DNA of 64,000 nucleotides. It comes from Streptococcus mitis SK564 (GTDB taxonomy: Bacteria > Bacillota > Bacilli > Lactobacillales > Streptococcaceae). The position numbers and the translations under genes were made by a program. Where the stretch lies: positions 36,638 to 100,637 of the forward strand of contig NZ_AEDU01000009.1 of NCBI RefSeq assembly GCF_000148525.1, read 5' to 3'. Below the pieces are notes generated by a model. The model was not told where the DNA came from, did not search any database, and worked only from the letters and a program-made list of their open reading frames with translations. Positions 1 to 10,897 of the stretch are shown here, piece by piece (within the stretch, counting starts at the first letter, position 1; each line of letters starts with the position of its first letter).

Positions 1-1094
1 TACTCTTTTGGTAACTTACCTGCTTTCTCAAGCATTTTCTTGATAAGATAAGGCATCTTAACATTTTCTCGACCTTTTTTCTCAATCAATTTTTTCACAA
101 ATTCTGGCATTTGTAAATCTTGAGATTCAGCCAAAATGTTTTTCGTCTCGTCTGAAGGAACTAACTCATCAAAGGTTTCTTCTTCTGGGAGAAATTCCTT
201 AAACTCCTGATGTTCATTAGCTCTGACTGTATTGACCAAGGCATCAATCAAGCGAGAATCCGTATTGGGCATTGGTGGACGATGGTAGTTCACACCCAAT
301 TCTTGACACAAGTCATAACATTCCACATCATTATCAAACAAGACTTCAATATGCTCGCTAATGAAGCTGATAGGAACAAAAATATAATGGTCTGGATGTT
401 CTGTCTGTTCTCTGAGATACTCCAAAACATCTGGCTTAATCCAAGGAATACCGATATCACTTTCACTCTGCCAAGTGTTAGTATATTGCTCAGGACTCAA
501 ACCTAGTTTTTCAGCAACTAACTTGCTATTTTCGAAAATTTGGTCAATATATGGGTCACCAAAATCCAAAGCAAAAATAGGCACACTATGGGCTGAAAAG
601 ATGACTTTAAAGCTATCCTGCTTTACTTCTTCTTTTAAAATCTTAGCAATTTCATCTGCCCAATAGTTTAAGAGCGCTTCTTCCTGATACCAGTCCTTAA
701 TGACCAAAAATTGAATTTGCTTGCTTTCTAAAAATTTCTCATAACCCATGACAGAGTAAAAAGAATAATGAGGCTCCAAAATCAAGCAAATACACTGTTC
801 AATGCCGTCTGCTTCCATCTGACCAATCACATCTGGAATAAAGGGACTGGAAAACTTATTGGCAAAATAGACACTATACTCATTCCCCAGTCTAGCTTCT
901 ACTAAGGCAACTTCTTCACGGGTAATTCTTTGCAGAGGCGTACCTCCAATAAGTACATAATTATCATAGAGTGTTTGAATCTCGTGATCTTGAGGTCTCA
1001 CTCCACGACGAATATTTGTGAAAAAATCAGCTACACCTTCAAAGGTAATCTCTTCTGGCGAACCGAAAGTCATCATTAAAATTGCTTTTTTCAT
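1..1094 (-). CDS. hemH: Ferrochelatase, final stop codon cut by window edge
   Basis: HemH inserts ferrous iron into the porphyrin ring to give haem (or coproporphyrin III to coprohaem in Gram-positives). Reading the minus strand from the ATG at 1094 gives an uninterrupted frame beginning [15 protein letters not shown] and containing family motifs such as [10 protein letters not shown] and FSAHSVP. The frame reaches codon 364, ending KLPKE, and the next two bases are TA, so the stop codon probably straddles the window edge and the protein is essentially complete. The streptococcal protein is about this length from memory. It is transcribed away from pepT. Most streptococci lack a full haem pathway, so its substrate supply here is unclear. 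Confidence 0.9.
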   Translation of the reverse strand, partial: MKKAILMMTFGSPEEITFEGVADFFTNIRRGVRPQDHEIQTLYDNYVLIGGTPLQRITREEVALVEARLGNEYSVYFANKFSSPFIPDVIGQMEADGIEQCICLILEPHYSFYSVMGYEKFLESKQIQFLVIKDWYQEEALLNYWADEIAKILKEEVKQDSFKVIFSAHSVPIFALDFGDPYIDQIFENSKLVAEKLGLSPEQYTNTWQSESDIGIPWIKPDVLEYLREQTEHPDHYIFVPISFISEHIEVLFDNDVECYDLCQELGVNYHRPPMPNTDSRLIDALVNTVRANEHQEFKEFLPEEETFDELVPSDETKNILAESQDLQMPEFVKKLIEKKGRENVKMPYLIKKMLEKAGKLPKE

Positions 1095-1189
1095 AATTGC
1101 TTCCTTGTGATATTTTTATCAAGTTTATTTTATCATTTATCCATTAATAAGTAAACGCCAACATAGCGAATTTCCCGAACTTCTGTGTT

Positions 1190-1218
1190 TTGTTTTTCTC
1201 TCTTTTCTATGATACAAT
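1190..1218 (+). promoter_or_regulatory. pepT promoter
   Basis: TTGTTT (1190-1195), 17-base spacer, TACAAT (1213-1218). Transcription would start about 25 bases before the pepT start codon, and the leader holds the strong AAAAGGAG ribosome binding site. Confidence 0.6.
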
Positions 1219-1247
1219 GGAAAAAATGAATTCAAAAGGAGTTTTTT

Positions 1248-2471
1248 ATGACTTATCCAAATCTCTTGGATCGCTTCTTAACCTACGTTAAGGTCAACAC
1301 GCGCTCTGATGAACACTCTACTACTACTCCAAGTACGCAGAGTCAGGTAGATTTTGCTACAAATGTTCTTATTCCTGAAATGAAACGTGTTGGACTTCAA
1401 AACGTCTACTACCTTCCAAATGGTTTTGCAATTGGGACCTTGCCAGCTAACGATCCAGCTCTAACACGAAAAATTGGCTTCATCTCCCATATGGATACTG
1501 CTGATTTTAATGCCGAAGGAGTCAATCCACAGGTAATTGAAAACTACGATGGTAGTGTGATTGAACTTGGAAATTCTGGTTTCAAACTCGATCCAGCCGA
1601 CTTCAAGAGTCTTGAAAAATATCCAGGACAAACGCTCATCACAACCGACGGAACAACCTTGCTAGGTGCTGATGACAAGTCAGGAATTGCTGAAATTATG
1701 ACTGCTATTGAATATCTGACTGCCCACCCTGAAATCAAACACTGTGAGATTCGTGTTGGTTTTGGTCCAGATGAAGAAATCGGTGTTGGTGCTAATAAAT
1801 TTGATGCAGAAGATTTTGATGTTGATTTTGCCTACACTGTTGATGGTGGTCCATTAGGTGAGCTTCAGTACGAGACCTTCTCAGCAGCTGGTGCTGAATT
1901 GCATTTCCAAGGCCGTAATGTCCACCCTGGTACTGCCAAAGGGCAAATGGTCAACGCCCTTCAGCTAGCAATTGATTTTCACAATCAACTTCCAGAAAAG
2001 GACAGACCTGAGTTAACGGATGGTTACCAAGGTTTCTATCATCTAATGGATGTAACAGGTAGCGTTGAGGAGGCAAGTGCTAGCTACATCATTCGCGATT
2101 TTGAAAAAGATGCCTTTGCAGCGCGTAAAGCAACTATGAAGTCTATCGCTGATAAGATGAATCAAGAACTTGGGAGCGACCGTGTCACTCTCAACTTGAC
2201 AGACCAGTACTACAATATGAAAGAAGTCATTGAAAAAGATATGACTCCAATTACCATTGCTAAAGCCGTTATGGAAGATTTGGGGATCACTCCTATAATC
2301 GAACCAATCCGTGGTGGAACAGACGGCTCTAAAATTTCTTTTATGGGAATCCCAACTCCTAATATCTTTGCGGGAGGAGAAAATATGCACGGACGTTTTG
2401 AATACGTCAGCCTTCAGACCATGGAACGTGCAGTTGATACCATCATTGGTATCGTAGCTTATAAATACTAA
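1248..2471 (+). CDS. pepT: Peptidase T (tripeptide aminopeptidase)
   Basis: PepT is a cytosolic zinc peptidase of the M20B family that removes the N-terminal residue from tripeptides, completing peptide use after oligopeptide import. The 407-residue product has the expected M20 metal and catalytic motifs: SHMDTAD near residue 80, LLGADDKSG near 140 and GPDEEIG near 174, and ends with the usual [10 protein letters not shown] region. Length is standard. The start is supported by AAAAGGAG seven bases before the ATG. It is a single-gene unit, divergent from hemH, and converges on pta across a bidirectional terminator. Confidence 0.95.
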   Translation: MTYPNLLDRFLTYVKVNTRSDEHSTTTPSTQSQVDFATNVLIPEMKRVGLQNVYYLPNGFAIGTLPANDPALTRKIGFISHMDTADFNAEGVNPQVIENYDGSVIELGNSGFKLDPADFKSLEKYPGQTLITTDGTTLLGADDKSGIAEIMTAIEYLTAHPEIKHCEIRVGFGPDEEIGVGANKFDAEDFDVDFAYTVDGGPLGELQYETFSAAGAELHFQGRNVHPGTAKGQMVNALQLAIDFHNQLPEKDRPELTDGYQGFYHLMDVTGSVEEASASYIIRDFEKDAFAARKATMKSIADKMNQELGSDRVTLNLTDQYYNMKEVIEKDMTPITIAKAVMEDLGITPIIEPIRGGTDGSKISFMGIPTPNIFAGGENMHGRFEYVSLQTMERAVDTIIGIVAYKY

Positions 2472-2526
2472 AAATAGGCTGGACAAAAACTAAATTTTAA
2501 GAGAAAATGAAGTAAATCTTCACACA

Positions 2527-2576
2527 ATAAAACGCATAGTATCAAGGTTTTCGGCTCCTGATACTGTGCGTTTTTT
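2527..2576. terminator. Bidirectional terminator between pepT and pta
   Basis: AAAACGCATAGTATCA pairs with TGATACTGTGCGTTTT around a short loop. A-runs and T-runs on both sides suit the two convergent genes. Confidence 0.8.
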
Positions 2577-2611
2577 GATTATAAATACGAATTATTTAGT
2601 AGTACTTCTCT

Positions 2612-3586
2612 TTATTGATGAACTGCTTGAGCTGCTGTGATAAGGGTCAACTTGTAAACATCATCTGCATTACATCCACGAGAAAGGTCGTTAACTGGTT
2701 TGTTCAAACCTTGCAAAACAGGTCCTACAGCTGCAAAACCACCAAGACGTTCAGCCATCTTGTATCCGATATTTCCTGCCTCGATACCTGGGAAGATGAA
2801 GACATTTGCTTGACCAGCTACCGTACTTCCAGGAGCTTTCAAAGCTGCAGTTTCAGGAACAAAGGCTGCATCAAATTGCAACTCACCATCAATTTCAAGG
2901 TCAGGACGCAAGTCGTGAGCAATTTTAGTTGCTTCTACAACCTTATCGACGCTCTCACCAAATCCTGAACCTTTAGTAGAATAGCTTAGCATAGCAATTT
3001 TAGGTTCGATACCAAACATCTTAGCTGTGATTGCTGAGTTGATGGCAATTTCAGCCAAGGCTTCCGCATCTGGATTGATATTGATAGCACAGTCTCCAAA
3101 TAGGTAACGTTCAGAGCCACGAACCATGAGGAAGGCTCCTGAAGTACGAGTCACGTTTGGACGAGTTTTGATGATTTGTAGGGCTGGGCGAACTGTTGAA
3201 GCTGTTGAGTGAATCGCACCTGATACCATTCCATCAACCAAGCCCAAGTAAACCAACATAACACCAAAATAGTTGACATCTTCAACCAAAACCTTGCGTG
3301 CATCTTCTTCAGACATTTTGCCCTTGCGACGCTCCACCAATGCAACAACCATTTCTTCAAATTGAGGATAATGTTGAGGGTCAATAACTTCATAACCATC
3401 CATGATCCCTTCAATTTCAAGATAAATTTTAATTTTTTCAGGATTTCCAAGCAAAACAGGAATCACTTCTGTTTCTTTTACCAAGCGTTTAGTCGCTTGA
3501 AGAATACGTGGCTCTTCCCCTTCAGGGAGAACGATACGAGCATTTTTACCAACTAGGTTGGCTTTGAGACTTTCAAAAACTTCCAT
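2612..3586 (-). CDS. pta: Phosphate acetyltransferase
   Basis: Pta interconverts acetyl-CoA and acetyl phosphate. With acetate kinase it forms the acetate/ATP branch downstream of pyruvate oxidase and pyruvate formate lyase. The 324-residue protein is the short Pta form, with the PTA/PTB domain throughout and motifs such as GMVSGAIHSTASTVRP and DGELQFDAAFVPE. AAAGGAG precedes the ATG. It is the last gene of a minus-strand run relQ-nadK-rluD-pta, which places acetyl phosphate synthesis beside an alarmone synthetase and NAD kinase. Confidence 0.95.
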   Translation of the reverse strand: MEVFESLKANLVGKNARIVLPEGEEPRILQATKRLVKETEVIPVLLGNPEKIKIYLEIEGIMDGYEVIDPQHYPQFEEMVVALVERRKGKMSEEDARKVLVEDVNYFGVMLVYLGLVDGMVSGAIHSTASTVRPALQIIKTRPNVTRTSGAFLMVRGSERYLFGDCAININPDAEALAEIAINSAITAKMFGIEPKIAMLSYSTKGSGFGESVDKVVEATKIAHDLRPDLEIDGELQFDAAFVPETAALKAPGSTVAGQANVFIFPGIEAGNIGYKMAERLGGFAAVGPVLQGLNKPVNDLSRGCNADDVYKLTLITAAQAVHQ

Positions 3587-3629
3587 GAGTTTTCTCCTTT
3601 AAGATAATAATTATACTCTGAATCAGTTT

Positions 3630-4526
3630 TTATAGAGTATTGGTTGATAACTGGGTAATAAGGTTGCTGAAATCATCCGGCAAGGGACTTTCTAACTGCA
3701 AGTCTTGCTTTAAAAATGGATGATAAAAAGATAGGAAATGGCAATGCAGGGCCTGACGTTGAATGCCGTCATCCAGACTACCTCCGTACAAATCATCGCC
3801 CAACAAAGGGAAACCAATATGAGAAAAATGGACTCGGATTTGGTGGGTTCGCCCAGTGTGCAGGCGAATATCGACCAAGTGAATATTTCCATAGGAAGCG
3901 ACAATCTTGTAAGAAGTATGGGCATACTTTCCACCTTTAGCCACCCGTCTGGTGATAATAGAGTCTTCATCACGCGCAATCGGGGCAATAATTTCTCCTT
4001 CTGGTTCCAAGTGTCCATCACCTTTAACCAAAGCAAAGTAGCGTTTTTCAATGGACTTCTTCTGCAACTGCTTGTCTAATCGTGCATGAGCATAGCCGTG
4101 CTTGGCAAAGAGCATCAAGCCAGAAGTGTCTCTATCAAGTCTGGTCACAATGTGAACCTGCTGATTTTCATAATTTTGCTTGACATAGTAACCCTTGATA
4201 AAATTGGCAATGGTATTAGAGTGATTGACACTAGGAATAGAGGCAACTCCATAGGGTTTATTCAAGACTAGAAAGTGGTCATCCTCATAGAGAATATCTA
4301 ATGGACGCTCAATGGCCTCCAAGGTTTCAAAGCCTTCCTCAGCGGGAATATCAATAGTAACGCGGTCCCCAATATCCAATAGATAGGTTGCATTTTGCGG
4401 TTGGTCATTGACCAGAATAGCTCCGCCTCGAAACTTAATCTTAGCCAGCAGCCCCTTAGAAACCTCGTGCTTTTTTAAGAAGGTCTTAACCTTGACATGT
4501 TCATCTGCGATAAATTCAAACCTCAT
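3630..4526 (-). CDS. rluD: RluA/RluD-family pseudouridine synthase
   Basis: This family isomerises uridine to pseudouridine in rRNA or tRNA. The 298-residue protein has an N-terminal S4-like RNA-binding part (about residues 12-60, with [12 protein letters not shown]) and a catalytic domain with the signature [15 protein letters not shown], which contains the essential Asp. [12 protein letters not shown] is also present. Its start overlaps the end of nadK by four bases, indicating translational coupling. Which rRNA position it modifies cannot be read from sequence, so the symbol is by family resemblance. Confidence 0.85.
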   Translation of the reverse strand: MRFEFIADEHVKVKTFLKKHEVSKGLLAKIKFRGGAILVNDQPQNATYLLDIGDRVTIDIPAEEGFETLEAIERPLDILYEDDHFLVLNKPYGVASIPSVNHSNTIANFIKGYYVKQNYENQQVHIVTRLDRDTSGLMLFAKHGYAHARLDKQLQKKSIEKRYFALVKGDGHLEPEGEIIAPIARDEDSIITRRVAKGGKYAHTSYKIVASYGNIHLVDIRLHTGRTHQIRVHFSHIGFPLLGDDLYGGSLDDGIQRQALHCHFLSFYHPFLKQDLQLESPLPDDFSNLITQLSTNTL

Positions 4527-5341
4527 TCGTCCACCTCGCCGATAAAGGCATCCTTAACGCGGTTCCAGAAACTGGTATGGCTAGGAGTCGCGACAAAGTG
4601 AATCTTATGATGATCAATTTGATACTCGATTCGCTCGATACTACGAAAAGAATAGACACTATTGTCAACCGAAATGGTGTGGTAATCATTTCTTGTTGGA
4701 ATGAGTTCAATCTTATCCTTCTTAGGCACAATAATGGAAGAGCCCAGCGTTCGATAGACACGATTATTAAGGCTGGCAATCTCCGTTAATTGCAAAGCTT
4801 CAATGGTAGGGTGTAAAACAGCACCACCAAGAGACTTGTTATAGGCAGTACTACCAGTCGGTGTCGAAACTGTTAGCCCGTCTCCTCGAAAACGTTCAAA
4901 GGGGACACCATTGATTACAATATCCGCTACCATGGTTCGATCAGACCTGCGGATGCTGGCTTCATTGAGGGCACGAAAAATCTTGACCTCTCCATTTCCA
5001 AGAAAAACCTTCACATTTAGAACAGGGTAAGAAACCCTTGCTCCGGTATCCAGCTGCAAATTGGTCATTAACTTATCCAACTCAAAATCACGATAATCGG
5101 TATAAAAGCCCAGATGTCCTGTATGAAGACCGATAAAGCGTACCTTATCAAGTTGGTCTTCGTACTTATGAAAGGCCGACAAGAGCATGCCATCTCCACC
5201 AATGGAAATGACAATGTCCGGACTGCTATCATTGAGTATAAACTGATTTCTCTTCAAACGATCTCGCAATTCATACAAAACCCTTTGACTCTGCGGTTTT
5301 CTATTGGCTATCAGGTCAATTCGTTTACCTGTATTCTTCAT
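4523..5341 (-). CDS. nadK: NAD kinase
   Basis: NadK phosphorylates NAD to NADP. The protein has the GGDGMLL nucleotide motif near residue 50 and the NE/D-type core with [16 protein letters not shown] near 150. I place the start at the ATG at 5341 (MKNTGKRID), giving 272 residues, which matches the streptococcal protein as I remember it. A GTG four codons upstream is also possible. The gene overlaps the 3' end of relQ and couples to rluD downstream. Confidence 0.92.
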   Translation of the reverse strand: MKNTGKRIDLIANRKPQSQRVLYELRDRLKRNQFILNDSSPDIVISIGGDGMLLSAFHKYEDQLDKVRFIGLHTGHLGFYTDYRDFELDKLMTNLQLDTGARVSYPVLNVKVFLGNGEVKIFRALNEASIRRSDRTMVADIVINGVPFERFRGDGLTVSTPTGSTAYNKSLGGAVLHPTIEALQLTEIASLNNRVYRTLGSSIIVPKKDKIELIPTRNDYHTISVDNSVYSFRSIERIEYQIDHHKIHFVATPSHTSFWNRVKDAFIGEVDE

Positions 5342-5996
5342 CTGTATCGTCACTGTTTCCTACACCGTCATTTAATTTTCTACTCAAAGGATCAAAAAGT
5401 GCCTGGGCTTCTTGGATATCATCTCGAATTTTACCCATTTCTTCATCCAACTGATGGGCGATTCTAGCTGTAATTTCCAGTCGCTTCTTAATCTCCTCTG
5501 GGAAATCCCCTTGGTACTTGTAGTTGAGAGAATGTTCTATCGTTGCCCAGAAATTCATGGCCAAAGTACGAATTTGAATTTCTGCCAAAATAGTCTTAGC
5601 TCCATTGATGGTATCAACCATATATTCTACTACCACATGATAGGAACGGTAGCCTGAAGCCTTTCGATGAGTAATGTAATCTCGCTCCTGTATGATACGC
5701 ATATCCTGACGCTTACGCAAAATAGCCACAACTTCTTGGACGTCATCTACAAACTGAACCATCACACGTAAACCAGCAATATCCTGCAAATCGTGTTCCA
5801 AGGTCGCATAAGTAATGCCACGACGAACCATTTTTTCTTTGATGCTCTCAATTGGCTTGACCCGACCTGTCACAAACTCAATCGGAGAATGCTTATTTTG
5901 CTTACGATATTGCTTCCGAATACCACGAAGTTTAATTTTTAACTCACCAACAGCTTGAATGTAAGGATCTAGAAATTCTTCCCATTCTAAGGTCAT
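5325..5996 (-). CDS. relQ: Small alarmone synthetase RelQ (GTP pyrophosphokinase)
   Basis: RelQ makes (p)ppGpp from ATP and GTP or GDP without a hydrolase domain. The 223-residue product has the synthetase core: [16 protein letters not shown] for ATP binding, [14 protein letters not shown], the G-loop [10 protein letters not shown] and [13 protein letters not shown]. The C-terminal helices contribute to tetramer formation in characterised RelQ proteins. It heads the nadK-rluD-pta operon. A TGGTATAAT extended -10 lies about 75 bases upstream, leaving a modest leader. It is divergent from the CYTH gene, a pairing common in Firmicutes. Confidence 0.93.
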   Translation of the reverse strand: MTLEWEEFLDPYIQAVGELKIKLRGIRKQYRKQNKHSPIEFVTGRVKPIESIKEKMVRRGITYATLEHDLQDIAGLRVMVQFVDDVQEVVAILRKRQDMRIIQERDYITHRKASGYRSYHVVVEYMVDTINGAKTILAEIQIRTLAMNFWATIEHSLNYKYQGDFPEEIKKRLEITARIAHQLDEEMGKIRDDIQEAQALFDPLSRKLNDGVGNSDDTDEEYR

Positions 5997-6036
5997 ATAT
6001 TCTCCCTTATTCTCATATTATCCTTCAAAAATATCT

Positions 6037-6065
6037 TTGATTTTTTCTCCAGATTCATATACAAT
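6037..6065 (+). promoter_or_regulatory. Promoter of the CYTH gene
   Basis: TTGATT (6037-6042), 17-base spacer, TACAAT (6060-6065), about 60 bases before the start codon, in the divergent relQ/CYTH intergenic region. Confidence 0.55.
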
Positions 6066-6124
6066 AAATACAATGCTTATTATACCATAAATCCGCTTTC
6101 AACGATAAAGAAAAGGTAAGAAAA

Positions 6125-6694
6125 ATGAAACATTTAGAAATTGAATTGAAAACACTCTTGAAAAAAGATGAGTATGATCGTCTAAAAGACCAGTTCACAG
6201 GTGTCACTCCTGTTCTTCAAAAAAATTACTACATCGACACACCTGATTTTGAGCTGCGAGAAAAGAAAGTTGCTATGCGCATTCGAACCTTTGAAGACTG
6301 GGCAGAATTGACACTCAAAGTCCCGCAAAGTGTTGGAAACATGGAATACAACCAAAAATTGCAACTAAAAGATGCTGAAAACTATCTGATCAAGGAAGAA
6401 CTTCCTCAGGGGCTGGTTCTTGATGAATTAGCTAAACATGGTATTAAAACAAGTGAATGGCAGATCCTTGGTTGTCTAACAACGCTTCGCTATGAAATGC
6501 AAACAGCTATTGGTCTCATGGCACTGGATGAAAGTCAGTACTTTGATATGACAGATTACGAATTAGAGCTTGAAGTTGAAAATCACGAGCAAGGGAAACG
6601 AGATTTTCAACAATTTTTAGAGAAAAATCAGATTTCCTACCAAAAAGCCCCTTCAAAATTGGTTCGATTTGTCAAAAGTATGAAAAATAGCTGA
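6125..6694 (+). CDS. CYTH-domain protein (triphosphate tunnel metalloenzyme family)
   Basis: CYTH proteins bind triphosphates in a beta-barrel tunnel; bacterial members include inorganic triphosphatases and adenylate cyclases. The 189-residue protein starts MKHLEIELKTLL, containing the ExExK signature at residues 5-9, followed by basic and acidic tunnel residues (MRIRTFEDWAELTLKVP). Divergence from relQ suggests a link to polyphosphate or alarmone by-products, which is inference. The substrate is not established by sequence. Confidence 0.85.
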   Translation: MKHLEIELKTLLKKDEYDRLKDQFTGVTPVLQKNYYIDTPDFELREKKVAMRIRTFEDWAELTLKVPQSVGNMEYNQKLQLKDAENYLIKEELPQGLVLDELAKHGIKTSEWQILGCLTTLRYEMQTAIGLMALDESQYFDMTDYELELEVENHEQGKRDFQQFLEKNQISYQKAPSKLVRFVKSMKNS

Positions 6695-6806
6695 AATAAT
6701 CTCCATTTTTTGGTAAAATAGAAAAGATAAAAATACACGAATCCCAGTTCATATATGTAAGGCAAATATCACTAGGATTTATAAAGTTTACAGAGGACGG
6801 TCTATA

Positions 6807-7766
6807 ATGTCAGATAGAAAAAACATGAAACTTTTCGCACTCAACTCTAACCAAGAGATTGCACAGAAAATTGCTCAAGCTGTTGGTGTCCCACTTGGAA
6901 AACTATCATCACGTCAATTTTCAGATGGAGAAATCCAAGTAAATATCGAAGAAAGTGTCCGTGGTTATGATGTTTACATCATCCAATCAACAAGTTTCCC
7001 TGTTAACAACCACCTAATGGAATTGTTGATCATGGTTGACGCTTGTGTGCGTGCAAGTGCCCACAGTATCAACGTTGTCCTTCCATATTTCGGCTATGCA
7101 CGTCAAGACCGTATTGCTTCACCTCGTGAGCCACTTACAGCTAAACTAGTTGCTAATATGCTGGTTAAGGCTGGAGTTGACCGTGTCCTTACGCTTGATT
7201 TGCATGCTGTTCAGGTGCAAGGTTTCTTTGATATTCCTGTCGATAACCTCTACACAGTTCCCCTATTTGCAAAACATTACTGCGATAAGGGCCTACTTGG
7301 TTCAGATGTTGTTGTCGTTAGCCCTAAAAATTCAGGTGTCAAACGTGCTCGTAGCTTGGCTGAGTATCTTGATGCTCCTATCGCCATTATCGACTACCCT
7401 CAAGACGATGCAACTCGTAACGAAGGTTATATTATCGGTGATGTTGAAGGTAAAAAAGCTATCTTGATTGACGATATTTTAAATACAGGGCGTACCTTCT
7501 CTGAAGCTGCTAAAATCGTTGAACGTGAAGGAGCTACAGAAATTTATGCTGTTTCTAGCCACGGTCTCTTCGTTGAAGGTGCTGCTGAACTTCTTGACAA
7601 TACTAAGATTAAAGAAATTCTTGTGACCGATTCAGTAGCAACAAAAGAAAAAACTCCTAAAAACGTATGCTACATCACTGCTAGTGAGTTAATTGGTGAT
7701 GCCATCGTCCGTATTCACGAAAGAAAACCAGTCAGCCCACTCTTTGCCTACAACAAAAAGAAATAA
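6807..7766 (+). CDS. prs: Ribose-phosphate pyrophosphokinase
   Basis: Prs converts ribose 5-phosphate and ATP to PRPP, the precursor of purines, pyrimidines, NAD, His and Trp. The 319-residue protein carries the N-terminal Pribosyltran_N domain, the [14 protein letters not shown] flexible/catalytic region near residue 130 and the PRPP-binding loop [12 protein letters not shown] near 222. A 112-base region precedes it with an AGAGGA ribosome binding site. It is followed after nine bases by a cysteine desulfurase gene. Length is normal for the family. Confidence 0.95.
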   Translation: MSDRKNMKLFALNSNQEIAQKIAQAVGVPLGKLSSRQFSDGEIQVNIEESVRGYDVYIIQSTSFPVNNHLMELLIMVDACVRASAHSINVVLPYFGYARQDRIASPREPLTAKLVANMLVKAGVDRVLTLDLHAVQVQGFFDIPVDNLYTVPLFAKHYCDKGLLGSDVVVVSPKNSGVKRARSLAEYLDAPIAIIDYPQDDATRNEGYIIGDVEGKKAILIDDILNTGRTFSEAAKIVEREGATEIYAVSSHGLFVEGAAELLDNTKIKEILVTDSVATKEKTPKNVCYITASELIGDAIVRIHERKPVSPLFAYNKKK

Positions 7767-7775
7767 GGTGATTTT

Positions 7776-8891
7776 TTGATTTATTTGGACAATGCTGCAA
7801 CGACTCCTATGTCAGCAGTTGCTATTTCAGCTATGACCAAGGTTATGCAAGAAACCCACGGAAACCCTTCTAGTATTCATGGTCATGGTCGTCAAGCTGG
7901 CAAACTCTTGAGAGAAGCCCGTCAGGAACTAGCCCAGTTACTGGGGACAAAACCTCAACATATCTTTTTCACTTCTGGTGGGACAGAAGGCAACAATACT
8001 GCTATCATTGGTTACTGCCTTCGTCACCAAGAACAAGGAAAACATATTATCACAACTGCTATTGAGCACCATGCTGTCCTTGAAACCATTGATTACTTGG
8101 TTCAACACTTTGGTTTTGAAGTAACCATTATCCAACCAGAAAAGCAAGAAATCACAGCTCAACAAATTCAAAAGGCTTTGCGTGACGATACAATTTTGGT
8201 TTCTACCATGTTTGCCAATAATGAGACAGGAAACCTACTGCCCATTGCTGAAATTGGCCAAATACTCAAACAACACCCTGCTGTCTATCATGTTGATGCA
8301 GTTCAGGCAATCGGAAAAATCCCTATACAGCCAGAAGAATTGGGCATTGATTTTCTCACTGCTTCTGCCCACAAGTTCCATGGTCCTAAGGGAATCGGTT
8401 TTCTCTACGCTTCTAGCATGGACTTTGATTCCTATCTACATGGCGGAGACCAAGAACAGAAAAAACGTGCAGGGACTGAAAATTTATCTGCCATCGTAGG
8501 CATGGTTGCAGCCCTAAAAGAAGACCTAGAAAAACAAGAAGAACATTTTCAACATGTACAAAATCTAGGAACCGCCTTTCTGGCAGAGCTAGAGGGAGTT
8601 CAGTATTACTTAAATAGAGGAAAACATCATCTCCCTTATGTCCTCAATATTGGATTTCCTGGCCAAAAAAATGACCTCTTACTCCTTCGTCTAGATTTAG
8701 CTGGAATTTCTATCTCTACTGGTTCAGCCTGTACGGCAGGCATTGTCCAATCTAGTCATGTTCTTGAAGCTATGTACGGGGCAAATTCAGAACGCTTGAA
8801 GGAATCCGTTCGTATCAGTTTGTCGCCCCAAAATACTGTTGAAGACCTACATACCCTAGCAAAAAACTTAAAAGAAATTATCGGAGATTAG
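7776..8891 (+). CDS. Cysteine desulfurase, NifS/IscS family
   Basis: This PLP enzyme takes sulfur from cysteine for tRNA thiolation or Fe-S clusters. The 371-residue product starts IYLDNAATTPMS and has the PLP lysine in SAHKFHGPKG near residue 200 and the persulfide cysteine in STGSACTAG near 320, a long flexible loop typical of group I desulfurases. The start is a TTG preceded by AAGGTG. It is followed four bases later by a DUF1831 gene, a common partner of desulfurases in lactic acid bacteria. Other sulfur acceptor genes are not in the window, so the precise pathway is open. Confidence 0.9.
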   Translation: MIYLDNAATTPMSAVAISAMTKVMQETHGNPSSIHGHGRQAGKLLREARQELAQLLGTKPQHIFFTSGGTEGNNTAIIGYCLRHQEQGKHIITTAIEHHAVLETIDYLVQHFGFEVTIIQPEKQEITAQQIQKALRDDTILVSTMFANNETGNLLPIAEIGQILKQHPAVYHVDAVQAIGKIPIQPEELGIDFLTASAHKFHGPKGIGFLYASSMDFDSYLHGGDQEQKKRAGTENLSAIVGMVAALKEDLEKQEEHFQHVQNLGTAFLAELEGVQYYLNRGKHHLPYVLNIGFPGQKNDLLLLRLDLAGISISTGSACTAGIVQSSHVLEAMYGANSERLKESVRISLSPQNTVEDLHTLAKNLKEIIGD

Positions 8892-8895
8892 CCAT

Positions 8896-9243
8896 ATGGC
8901 ATTTGAAAAAACCATTCAGTTAAAAAATTGTCGTTACGACTACACTCTTAGCCCTTCTGTTAAAAAATTCACCCTCAAAGATAACACCTTTTTTGAGACT
9001 AAGGTTGGTAACTATGAACTGACTCGCCTTTTGGAAAAAGTGCCAAACAGCGGTGAAGGCTTCCAACTCAAAATCATTATTAACAAGGAACTTACAGGGG
9101 CTAAAATCAATATCACTGACAAGTTTGGGCTACGTCTAGTTGATATTTTCAAATCAGAAGACCACCACATTCATCAGGAAAAATTCTACTTCCTCATGGA
9201 TAGTTTAGTAGAACGTGGTGTCTTTACAAAATCTGAAAGATAG
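8896..9243 (+). CDS. DUF1831 family protein
   Basis: Conserved 115-residue cytosolic protein with no known biochemical activity. It has no signal peptide or membrane segment. It begins MAFEKTIQLKNCRYDY and is mixed alpha/beta in appearance. It sits between the desulfurase and the DUF4649 gene with very short gaps, so all three are probably co-transcribed with prs. Its steady association with desulfurases in Lactobacillales suggests a sulfur-transfer accessory role, which is inference only. Confidence 0.75.
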   Translation: MAFEKTIQLKNCRYDYTLSPSVKKFTLKDNTFFETKVGNYELTRLLEKVPNSGEGFQLKIIINKELTGAKINITDKFGLRLVDIFKSEDHHIHQEKFYFLMDSLVERGVFTKSER

Positions 9244-9250
9244 GTCCCAT

Positions 9251-9466
9251 ATGTTTGAACTGACCTATAAGGATAGCTATCATGTAGAGCGTACACTCAA
9301 GTATGAAGATTATGAGGCTCTCATGCTGGCTTTGTCAGGATGTGTGACCCTACCAGATACACTTTATGTGACTTCTCTGACTTTTAATGGCCAGAAAGTT
9401 TATCAGGGTCTGGTCGGAGACCTCTACCGTTTTCTATCACATGCAGATTTTTTACATCAAAACTAA
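9251..9466 (+). CDS. DUF4649 family small protein
   Basis: A 71-residue acidic protein starting MFELTYKDSYHVERTL. I place the start at the ATG at 9251 because upstream in-frame codons overlap the DUF1831 gene and look non-conserved. Function is unknown. It closes the prs-desulfurase-DUF1831 operon: a hairpin with a T-run overlaps its stop codon. Confidence 0.7.
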   Translation: MFELTYKDSYHVERTLKYEDYEALMLALSGCVTLPDTLYVTSLTFNGQKVYQGLVGDLYRFLSHADFLHQN

Positions 9467-9484
9467 GATTTTTCTTAGTTTTTT
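9461..9484 (+). terminator. Intrinsic terminator after the prs operon
   Basis: AACTAAGA pairs with TCTTAGTT across a four-base loop, followed by a T-run. The stem overlaps the DUF4649 stop codon. Confidence 0.7.
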
Positions 9485-9548
9485 CTTATTTTTGTTGATT
9501 TTTTCACAATGTTTCTATAAAATAGAAGAATAGAAAGGTTGTGATTTT

Positions 9549-10190
9549 GTGAAAGATAAACAGTCTGCTATTCCAAAAGCTACAGCAAAAAGACTCTCTC
9601 TCTACTATCGAATTTTTAAGAGATTTCATGCAGAAAAGATTGAACGTGCCAACTCTAAGCAAATTGCAGAGGCTATCGGTATTGATTCAGCGACCGTACG
9701 TCGTGATTTTTCCTATTTTGGTGAACTAGGTCGTCGTGGTTTTGGCTATGATGTCAAAAAACTGATGACGTTTTTTGCCGATTTACTCAATGATAACTCT
9801 ATCACCAATGTCATGCTGGTTGGTATTGGAAATATGGGCCATGCCCTTCTCCACTATCGCTTCCACGAACGTAACAAGATGAAGATTATCATGGCCTTTG
9901 ACCTAGATGACCATCCTGAAGTCGGTAGCCAAACTCCTGATGGAATTCCCATTTACGGGATTTCTCAAATCAAGGATAAAATCAAGGATGCTGATGTCAA
10001 AACTGCTATCCTGACCGTTCCCAGTGTTAAGTCACAAGAGGTTGCTAATCTCTTGGTTGATGCTGGCGTAAAAGGAATTCTTAGTTTTTCACCAGTCCAT
10101 CTGCATTTACCAAAAGATGTGGTCGTTCAGTATGTCGATTTGACAAGTGAACTCCAAACCCTCCTCTATTTCATGCGAAAAGAGGATTAG
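9549..10190 (+). CDS. rex: Redox-sensing transcriptional repressor Rex
   Basis: Rex binds DNA when NADH is low and represses fermentation genes. The 213-residue protein has an N-terminal winged helix ([29 protein letters not shown]) and a Rossmann NAD(H)-binding domain with [12 protein letters not shown] near residue 95. The start codon is GTG at 9549. Upstream sequence contains TTTTTTCACAA and TTGTGATTTTGTGAAA, which resemble the known Rex half-sites TTGTGAAA/TTTCACAA, so autoregulation is possible. It is followed 17 bases later by the amidotransferase gene. Confidence 0.93.
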   Translation: MKDKQSAIPKATAKRLSLYYRIFKRFHAEKIERANSKQIAEAIGIDSATVRRDFSYFGELGRRGFGYDVKKLMTFFADLLNDNSITNVMLVGIGNMGHALLHYRFHERNKMKIIMAFDLDDHPEVGSQTPDGIPIYGISQIKDKIKDADVKTAILTVPSVKSQEVANLLVDAGVKGILSFSPVHLHLPKDVVVQYVDLTSELQTLLYFMRKED

Positions 10191-10207
10191 AAAGCGAAAA
10201 TCATTTT

Positions 10208-10897
10208 ATGAAAAAACCAGTTATAGGGATTACAGGAAACGAAAAAACTCATCCAGATGATGACATCATGATGAGCTACGCAGCAAAAGGCTTTGTTGAA
10301 GGCGTTAAAGACGCTGGAGGGATTCCCATCATCCTACCGATTGGTGATCAAGAAATGGCCTGCCACTATATCAGTATGATTGACAAGCTCATCTTGACAG
10401 GTGGGCAAAATGTTGATCCTAAGTTCTATGGTGAACCAAAAACCATTGATAGCGATGACTACCACCTTCAAAGAGATATCTTCGAACTGGCCCTCATCAA
10501 GGAAGCGATTAAACAGAAAAAGCCAATTTTTTCTGTTTGCCGTGGAACTCAACTCTTTAACGTTGCCATGGGTGGAACTTTGTACCAAGATATAGAAGAC
10601 CATTGGCAGGATTGTTCGGCTGAGTACACAACCCAACGCTTGGTGACAGAACCAGATACTGTTCTCCGAGAAATCTATGGAGAAATCTCCCATATCAACT
10701 CCTTCCATCACCAGAGTATCAAGGATTTAGCACCAAATTTAAAGATTGCGGCTCATGATCCTAAAGATGGTATCATTGAAGCTGTCATGAGTACGGATGA
10801 TGTTGCCTTTCTCGGTGTCCAATGGCATCCAGAGTTTCTTTTTGAAAATCGTCCCAAAGATAAAAACCTCTTTGACTATGTCGTTAATGAACTTTAG
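10208..10897 (+). CDS. Gamma-glutamyl-gamma-aminobutyrate hydrolase family protein (peptidase C26)
   Basis: Class I glutamine-amidotransferase-like hydrolase of the PuuD type, 229 residues. The catalytic triad is visible: nucleophile Cys in [18 protein letters not shown] near residue 115, His and Glu in GVQWHPEF near 200. PuuD-type proteins cut gamma-glutamyl bonds, but streptococci have no complete putrescine pathway that I can see here, so the natural substrate is unknown. The start lies 17 bases after rex and the two are probably co-transcribed. The 3' end overlaps the convergent radC end by four bases. Confidence 0.85.
   Translation: MKKPVIGITGNEKTHPDDDIMMSYAAKGFVEGVKDAGGIPIILPIGDQEMACHYISMIDKLILTGGQNVDPKFYGEPKTIDSDDYHLQRDIFELALIKEAIKQKKPIFSVCRGTQLFNVAMGGTLYQDIEDHWQDCSAEYTTQRLVTEPDTVLREIYGEISHINSFHHQSIKDLAPNLKIAAHDPKDGIIEAVMSTDDVAFLGVQWHPEFLFENRPKDKNLFDYVVNEL

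Noticed and set aside
210..666. Plus-strand open frames over hemH
   Set aside because: They are shadows of the minus-strand ferrochelatase frame, which is continuous and matches the family.
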